In this document: piece by piece, positions 56,481 through 64,000 of the stretch
Numbering within the stretch: the first letter of the stretch is position 1
Layout: each line of letters opens with the position of its first letter
Assembly (NCBI RefSeq): GCF_902167145.1
Contig: NC_050105.1
Span: 122,033,898 to 122,097,897 of the forward strand
From: Zea mays
Lineage: Eukaryota > Streptophyta > Magnoliopsida > Poales > Poaceae
Direction: 5' to 3'
Length of the DNA: 64,000 nucleotides
Translations under genes and position numbers: made by a program
Notes under the pieces: model-generated
Seen by the model: the letters and a program-made list of their open reading frames with translations, nothing else
Databases searched by the model: none
Told to the model about the DNA's origin: nothing

Positions 56481-57981
56481 ATTAAAATGATTGCTTGGAG
56501 TTTCTTTTGTGTAGATGACTAGATTTAGTTAGTTCTTGGCTTGATTAATGAAATCTTATAATTGCATATGGATGTTTCTTAATGTTCGGATTAGGTTCGA
56601 GTAAGTTGGAGAACATGATTGTTGTGTTGGGGTATATAAACCTATCTAGTGCTTAATTAAGACTGTTTGTGAAATCTTGCCATTAAGTATTAGTGTTATT
56701 TGTGTGAATTTCTATTGTTTGGTTGCCTGCATACCTTGTCTTAAAAAGTTTCATCTTCTATATTAATTGCTTAAGTTAATAAATCACGGAGGATGGAGAT
56801 TTACTTATGGTTCATTACTAGTTTGTCATATTGATTCTATCGGGTCATGTCGTTTAAGTGTTCTCCATTGCTAATAGAAAGTTTGTAAGGGATAGTATTT
56901 TGGATTTGTATATCTCTAGGCCTTTTCATGCTGTTACTTGAGTTTTTGTTTGGGGAGTAAAGTATCCAGGTAGTAATGATCATCCAACTTAATTAACTAG
57001 TAATTTGTTGATTACAATACGGGTGACTTGGAATTAGCTTTATCTATGTCCTTATGCTTACGTAGTTGTAAATAAATGCTTGATCAAATGCCTTGTTGTC
57101 TAAATATGATGTATTGCTTTCTTGATATTTGGTTAGGTCCATTTGACTAGAAAGTGATGACTGATATATAATTAAATGTATCTAGTAGTTACCCCCAAGG
57201 GTTGTAATGTTTGTTTTAAGTATTATCCTCTTTAGTATAACTTATCTATATTGTGCTTTTTATGTCCATGCTCATGTTCATTATGCATATCATTTAGGTA
57301 CGCTAGCTGAAAAATCGTGCGAAGCGAAGGGTGTGGATCAAAACAACCCACAATACGATGTCAGCCGATGAGCCCGAAGATGGATGGACTAAGCAGATGT
57401 CAGAACGAAAGCTGATCATCAAGTGGCCTTCATCTAACAACACTAACCTAGTGTTATCCCAGGCAAGCCCCGGTGCATTTGCCACCCCCTTGTTATAAAA
57501 CTTTTATCACTTATATGTTGCATTAGGTGATAGGAGTTGTGTGAATAAACAATTGATGCATTATCATTCCTTGGAATTTGATTACTATTCCTTGATTCCT
57601 GTTTATAAAAGAGAACTAAAGATGCTTAGTCCTGCTTAGATAATTAAAAGTTGTTTTTTTAAAAAAGATGATGTGTTACACGGGATATGGGAAATTGTTG
57701 TGAAAAAGAAATTGGGATGGTGAATCCATATGGCCATGATGGATTCAACATCCAGAAAAAGTACCTCTGTAAGGTACCAAGGATTGGGAAATGGTTTAAC
57801 TAAAATGAGACCAGACGTTGAGCAGGAAAGGTCGCCCGTCTGTGTCGCTTAAGGACCGTTCCGATTGTTGGCCTGCTGATCTAGAACCCTTTAACTGGCC
57901 ACATGCCTCATCATGGGTAAGCTTAGCCTCGGTCGGACCAATACCAGAACAGCTCGCACGCACTGGGAGTGGAGAGATGGC

Positions 57982-58200
57982 GAGAGTAGCTTGTACCCTC
58001 CGTGGCAAGAGACTGGAAGGTGGGGTGCTGTACTCTCGGAAACATGGCGGGCACCATGGCGAGAGTAACATGTACCAACCAGGCCAACGACTGGAAGGTG
58101 GGGTGCTGTACTCTCGGAAACATGGCGGGCACCATGGCGAGAGTAACGTGTACCAACCAGGCCAATGGCTGGACGGTGGAGTGCTGTGCTCTCGGGTCGC
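57982..58200 (+). repeat. 78-bp tandem repeat, about 3 copies
   Basis: Units with gactggaaggtggggtgctg start at 58011 and 58089, with a third, diverged, near 58167. It is non-coding. Confidence 0.88.
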
Positions 58201-60173
58201 GTGAACCCGTTCTGGTCTTGAGAAACCCGGTGGCGAGTTGACATATACAAGGGTTAAGTGCTACATATGTCGTGTGGTTGGAGATCCCCAGCTGGGTATT
58301 AATCGATTCGGATCGCCGAACTTCTCGGATATGAAGACTGGATCTTCGACCTTCATCGTAGATAACAAGTGAAATTAAAATTGATAAAATGAAGCTAGTG
58401 TAGGACAAGTGAATGTTCTAGACCAGGCAAATCTAGATTCAGGAAAAGTACTTAATTTGTGAAGTAAAATTTTTGGCATAAGGATCCACTACTAGTAAGC
58501 TTTTCTGCAAAAACGAGTCTTTGAAATTTGATGAGCTTTACCTTGATTCCCAATAAACCAGCATACCCTTGAGAGTCTTTTCTTTAGTCGGGTAAGTCTT
58601 GCTGAGTAATTGTGTACTCAGGGTTTTATTCCCTGTTGTTTTTCAGGTTATATTTTTGTTCTGTTGTGGATGGTGCTAAGTGCCGGTGGGCTCGGCCTTC
58701 TTATATAAGTATATTCCATCTTTAGCTTCTTTATTGAGGACTGTCACTTAAGCTAGCATGTATTTTAAAACTTATAAATGTTTTATACATTCAAATTGTA
58801 ATCTTTTTGAATCAATTTCTTTTGTAATCAACTCCGATGATATATATTGTAATCTTGTTATAACTTGTAAATGTTGTAACTTGTAACCATTTTGTAATAA
58901 AGAATTTCCGCTGCAAATGTTGGTGTGTGATTTGTGTTTACTTAATCCTGCGATCTTGGCGGTAAGTCGTTTATCCGGGGTCCTCGGGGCACTCGGACAG
59001 ATCCTGTTAAGTTGTTTGGTACACACGCATAGCTGTCTGAGGTCTTTGAGACAAGGACAGGTGCATGTGGGCCCGATAACTTGGAAGGTTCTGCGACACT
59101 ACTGTTCCTGCCCGAGGCTGGGCTCGGGCGAGGCAAGATCGTGTCCCTTGAGTGGACGGAGCCTTGACCTGAATTGCGCCCATCAGGCCTTTGCAGCTCT
59201 GTGCTGATGGTGGTTACCAGCCGAGTTTAGGAGTCTTGGGGGTACCCCTAATTATGGTCCCCGATAGTAGCCCCCGAGCCTCAAAGGGGGTGTTGGTACT
59301 CGCTTGGAGGCTTTGTCGCACTTTTTTGCAAGGGGACCGGCCTTTCTCGGTTACACTTTGTTCCGGTGGGTGCGCGCGAGCGCACCCGCCGGGTGTAGCC
59401 CCCGAGGCCTCGGAGGAGTGGTTTGACTCCTTCGAGGTCTTATTGCCTTTCATGATGCCTCGGCCGGTCTGGTTGTTCCCTCATGCGAACTGGTGGTTGC
59501 CCGGGTGCATAGTCAGGTTCCGAGTTCTCGGGCTGGTATGTTGACGCTGTCAACGGTTTGGCCGGAGCCGGTTTTGCGAGAGCAGCCCCCGAGCCTCCGC
59601 ACAGGGCGCGAGGACGGTCAAGGACGGACTCGCCTTTTTTCATACGCTCCTTCGTCGCCTTTCTGCAAGGAGGAGGGGGGGAAAGCGCCATGTTGCTCTC
59701 GGAGGGTGTCGAACATGGTGTCTCCAGTGAGTTGCTAATGGGTGATCCGAGTGGACGCCCGTGCCCCGTTCGATAAGGGTTGGCTAGTGGCCCAGAGGCG
59801 CGCTCCAAAAGTACCTGCAGGTGATTTGCAGGACCCGTTCCCGTTTGATAGGGTCCGAGGGCTCGATGCCTCCCTCTGATGGGATTCCATTACAGAATCG
59901 CTCCTGCTGGTCTCGGAAATGTCCTAGGGTACCTCAGGAGCATAGCCCGAGCCTTGGCCATGTATCGGACGTACCCAGAGTCATCCCTCGCTCTGTGTGT
60001 TCTGAGGCGGCTGTCGAACCCTTCGGGGGGCCAGCCTTCGAACCCCTGATCAGTAGTGGGCGCGGAGCCCGAGTGGCCTGAGGCGGCTGTCGAACCCTTC
60101 TGAGGGGCCAGCCCTCGAACCTCTGACCAGTAGTGGGCGCGGAGCCCAAGTGGCCTGAGGCGGCTGTCGAACC

Positions 60174-63100
60174 TGTGGCGGAACTGCCCGAATTATTCCA
60201 ACTTAAGTGCCTTAGTCCCGCCTTAGAGGCTAGACCACACTTAAATAGGAATAAACCGTCAGTCCCTCGGATCTAGTCCGATAAAGCCACTTAACCAGGA
60301 TCGAATACCACTAGCTCACTCGAAAGTGAGGCACAGAGAAATACAATAAAACATAATACCACAAATTTAATAAGTATCATTAGTGATTACATTATCGGAG
60401 TTTCAGAAATAATAACCATAAATTTTAATGCAGCGGAAATAACTAACGGAGAAAACCGAGTAACATGGCGAAGCCTGGCCATGCTACTCCTCCTGGTCCT
60501 CTCCTGCGGAAGCAGTAATCCACTCGACCATCTGTCCCGGTGGCAGGGACGAAGGCCAAGTCACGCCATCAATCAATCAAGGAGTACCTGCAAAAATTGT
60601 GCCACAAGCAAGGCTGAGTATACTAATACTCAGCTAGACTTACCCGGTGTGAGGAGTCTACTCCTCTACCTCTAGACATGCAGCTGTTTGGCTGAGGGGT
60701 TTGGTTTGCCAAAAGCACTAGCTGAGTCTAAAATCAAGTTTTAGCTTTTCAAGTTTTAGTATGATCCTTTTTAAACTAGATGTGTACCTAGCTAGTCATA
60801 CATGGTATCGAACATTTTATCAATCAACATCTTTTGCCAGTCAACTCATTTCCACTTATTACTCAATGTAGCAGCATGGATCAAGCAGTCTCATTAGCTG
60901 CGAGAAGCAGACGATTCAAATCGAGTTTTTAAACCTTGCAAGGTAAACCTAAACACACGACATGTAGGGGCACTCCGTCCCCACACACATCAACCGTCCC
61001 CATCGATTCCCTGGCAACAGATCAGGGCTCACCGCCTTGGCGTACAATGCCCCACTGACCCCGACTGGCCGTCGTGCAGTGACCGCACTTGTACCCACCA
61101 TAACCGGAATGGGAGACCACGTCTCAGGTTGCGTGAGGGGTAAAGTCTGCGGGCAGGTTCACTCAGGTACTAGGCTTACCGATTTACCATATTTCTCGGT
61201 ATGTGTTTAGTACGTTCAAACGCTTGACTCACGGTACCACACCTTAATCCTTATTCAAATTTTTATCCCGTAGACAACCAATCCCCATGGATTGTTGCCC
61301 ACAACCAACATCAGTACGATATGAAAGTGGGTACAATCAATGTCCTGACCTCGCGCGAGTGCTAGAAAAATCACTCGTCTTCTACCGAGATCCTACTTAA
61401 TAAAGCAGCTACTCGACCTAGCATACTAGTATCCATCTCAAAAGGAATCCTGAGTTCATGCAACTAGGGTTTCATTCAACTCCTACACTTAAGTGCACAG
61501 TACAATCCTACAAACATTAAGTGTAGTAAAATAGCATATATAAACGGTTATGCATAAAACCGGGGCTTGCCTTTAATTTTTAACACTTAGATAGTGTTTG
61601 CTGGGGGAGGTACTCGCTTGGCGAGCATCCACTGGGTAAGTCCACCATTCTTCAGGTCGTCCACCAACTGCATCTTGTGGTTGGCACCACATCAGTTGCT
61701 CGATCATCATCTCTCGGTCCTATATGAAATGCAAGATGCATATGTATGAATATAATGAAAAGTTATCACAAGATATATAAAGACACACGGTAGCGAGCTA
61801 GACACTTAATCTAAAGACACCGTAAACAACCATATGCTAGCATTAGCTATCTACACTTCATCGAGCGCACAACATCCACACCACTGGAAGGACGACGATT
61901 ACTGCTTTTAATTAACCAACACAACAGGACATCACAAGTATAAACATTTATTTAACTTGCTACGGCTTTTCCTTAATTCTTCTATCAATCACACAAAAGC
62001 ATCCAACACAAGTTTAACCGATGACATAGGCATCAATGTCTATGGAAATTCTATATCACAATCAACTAAAGAAGAAACATATAAAACAATACACAAATGT
62101 CATCTCTAGCTTAGCCATGGCAAGTCTACATTTATTTAAGTGCTAACCAACATTTTTAGCCAAACGGGTGAACTAACAATCAAATGAGCACTAGCAGAAT
62201 TTTTGGACAGCAATACAGCAGTTGCTTGATTTAATCATAACTCTTCAATGGTTAGTCCAAAAATATCAAACTAGGACTTTCTGGAAAGATTAAAAAGTGC
62301 TCTACAACTTTGGTATTTTCATCACAACATGATTCAACACTTAGCAAGGTCAAAAAGTGCAATTACAGCAGCACTGTCCAGATTTGGACAGATTCAGACT
62401 TGCAACTTCAAAAATTCATAACTGAAGATTCAGACATCTAAACAAAGTGATCTTGGACTTTCTGGAAAGGTAATAAAATTTTCTACATATCATTTATAAA
62501 CACCTCAAGGTGATTCAATGTTTTACTAAGGACAAAAGACACTAGAAGGCTTTGCTGTCCAGAATTGGACAGATTCAGTCTTCAGACTTTAAACGTCCAT
62601 AACTTAATCTTCAGATCACTAAAAAGAGTGATCCAAGACTTTTTGGAAAGCTTGGCAAAAGCACTACATGACTTTTATAATCACCAAGAATTGATTCTAT
62701 GTTGAACTGAATCAAACAATTCAGTTTTCGAAATCTGTTCTGTCAGTGGACAGAACACAGCAACCAAGTTGTAAAATTCATAACTCTTAAACTATCAGGC
62801 CTGTGTTTATGAAATTTTAACACAAGCAAGATCAGAAAAGCATCTACAACTTCCTTATAATCTACAAGGACTGATTCAAACATTAACTTAAGCAAACAGT
62901 ACAGTCTCTGAAATCTGTACAGAAATTGGACAGATTCAGTTACTGAATTTGTAAAAAGCATAACTCCTAAACTGTCAGTCCTATGGCTGTCAAATTTTAA
63001 CACAAGTAAGATAATAAAGTTATCTACCACTTTTCTATAGCACATATCTACAGAAAACACAATTTAGTTCATCAAACATACAACACAACTAAAACAGTGC

Positions 63101-64000
63101 GTGCAGCCCAAAACAGCAATTACTAAAATTCAGCTTCTATACAATTCAAGAATTTCCGCATTTTAGAGACTTGACTTGCTCTAACGCTTTACCATTTGTT
63201 AGAGTTAAATTAATTAAATGAGAACCAACAAGTCAACTTACCAATTTTCATTCAAGTCATTTAGTGCACTAAAACTACTACAACCAATCAACGACGCATT
63301 CTCCCCGACAATCACCCAACCATTTGCGTTTTAAATTAGACATCCTATGAGCACTAATACTTTTCATCCGCGACCGTAACCATACGCATTTAGAATACAA
63401 CAAGCAATTTACCGGGACTACAAGCTTAACTAAAGTCATCTAAGAGTCGGCTAGCTAGAGCAACGACACAGCCCGCTAAATATCATACACGTCAGCTTGT
63501 CTATTATTATCAAAATCCGAGACACCACATACACTACAACATTTTTATAAACATTCATATTCACAAGTATTTTTGCACACCGACCAAATCATACAAATCG
63601 TAAACTACTAGTCTCCAACTCACAATCACCATGCATTTACTTCCCAATCATGGACACATACATGTTTATTATACGAACAGAGCATTTCAATAATTATCCT
63701 AAAACAATTAACTCCATTACACAACTCATACCACAAACCTACTTGACTTGCTTGAAGTGTCTACTCGAATCCGTGAGTACAATCACACATTATATGCGAA
63801 GCATAATTTAACGAACACAAAATACGCATCGACTCGATTCGACTTATAAATATTGAGAAAGCGATAACTACTTCGGCATGTCACCACCTCTCTAATTAAG
63901 CAAACACAATTTCCTACTTATATCGACCGAACATTCGTGTCGAGCACACCTTATGTTACCTTGTCTCGCATACAGCCATGGGGCGGCGTGCACTCGAGAC
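60174..64000 (-). mobile_element. Long LTR-type element in the element B internal region, running off the window
   Basis: It starts TGTGGCGGAACTGCCCG after gaacc (60169-60173). Reversed, motifs at 60420-60660 (gcagcggaaat, gctgagtattagtatactc) match the polyadenylation-side part of the 53936-59098 element, which fixes its orientation. A 180-bp spaced repeat lies at 62214-62943. No gag or pol is visible; 63000-64000 is AT-rich without genes. Confidence 0.65.
62214..62943 (-). repeat. 180-bp spaced tggacag repeats
   Basis: tggacag occurs at 62214, 62385, 62566, 62747 and 62937 (spacings 171, 181, 181 and 190). Neighbouring motifs such as attcataact and actttctggaaag recur in step. This is the same unit as at 55921, inverted. 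Confidence 0.8.

Larger units (their letters stand above)
53936..59098 (+). mobile_element. 5.16-kb LTR-type insertion inside the element B LTR
   Basis: It starts TGTAACACCCCAG, ends TTCTGCGACA and is flanked by exact CTACT duplications (53931-53935 and 59099-59103). No primer site, gag, pol or second LTR is visible, so it is a long solo LTR or a large non-autonomous element. It contains a 180-bp repeat series (55921-56470), a 78-bp triplicate (57982-58200) and an aataaagaatttccgct stretch near 58895 that looks like a polyadenylation region. It is related to the element at 60174 in opposite orientation. Confidence 0.85.
52609..60173 (-). mobile_element. Element B: second copy of the element A family, reverse orientation
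   Basis: The LTR runs from TGTCGGCGTTTCG at 52609 to GGTCCCCGATA at 59266, split by the insertion at 53936-59098; about 1.49 kb is left, like the element A LTR. The internal tail (59267-60173), reversed, matches element A 1-1435, including both hairpin plus purine-tract cassettes (59267-59450) and the 80-bp units. The inner LTR end has CCGATA where element A has CCGACA. The rest lies beyond 64000. A left target duplication would be caaga (52604-52608). Confidence 0.85.

Overview
The window is plant nuclear DNA, almost certainly from a panicoid grass (maize/sorghum/sugarcane group). The evidence is nested LTR retrotransposons, grass-type MITEs, a CACTA transposon with TTTGCCGAGTG subterminal repeats, and one intron-containing plant gene. 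No bacterial, viral-particle, rRNA, functional tRNA or CRISPR features were seen. The only likely host gene is an ALFIN-LIKE PHD-finger gene at 42070-46631 (+). It has five exons whose junctions keep one frame (249 codons plus stop). Its last two exons are repeated downstream (48807-49282).

Layout. 1-2888: 3' end of a Tat-type Gypsy retrotransposon ('element A': internal tail plus 3' LTR). 2959-8822: a fold-back MITE split by an LTR, which is itself split by an hAT-like MITE and a 4.3-kb solo LTR, which in turn carries a 1.06-kb solo LTR. 8823-13690: decayed Copia-type remnants (LTR/PBS, gag fragments, a 584-bp solo LTR inside gag, another LTR). 13691-18157: AT-rich DNA with several MITEs, one carrying tRNA-like A and B boxes. 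18158-32327: a complete 14.17-kb Tat-lineage Gypsy element ('element D') with identical-length LTRs (629 bp, 4 differences by eye) and an ATGAC target-site duplication. Its gag-pol is broken, its RNase H is of the dual type, and it carries two antisense reading units. 32437-41680: a full-length CACTA element (CACTACCGGA/TCCGGTAGTG ends, ATA duplication) with a TNP2-type and a TNPA-type gene, both on the minus strand and both damaged. 41684-49689: Stowaway-like MITE, the ALFIN-LIKE gene and its partial duplicate. 49690-52608: long LTR of probable Tekay/Del type. 52609-60173: a second copy of the element A family in reverse orientation ('element B'), its LTR split by a 5.16-kb LTR-type insertion. 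60174-64000: another long LTR-type element in the opposite orientation, running off the window.

How it fits together. Most of the DNA is layered transposon insertions, and target-site duplications allow much of the order to be read. Element D is young by LTR divergence, yet its coding region has frameshifts and stops that fit CpG decay. The CACTA right end lies about 390 bp upstream of the ALFIN-LIKE start codon and contains an 879-bp imperfect palindrome, so silencing or readthrough from the CACTA could affect the gene.
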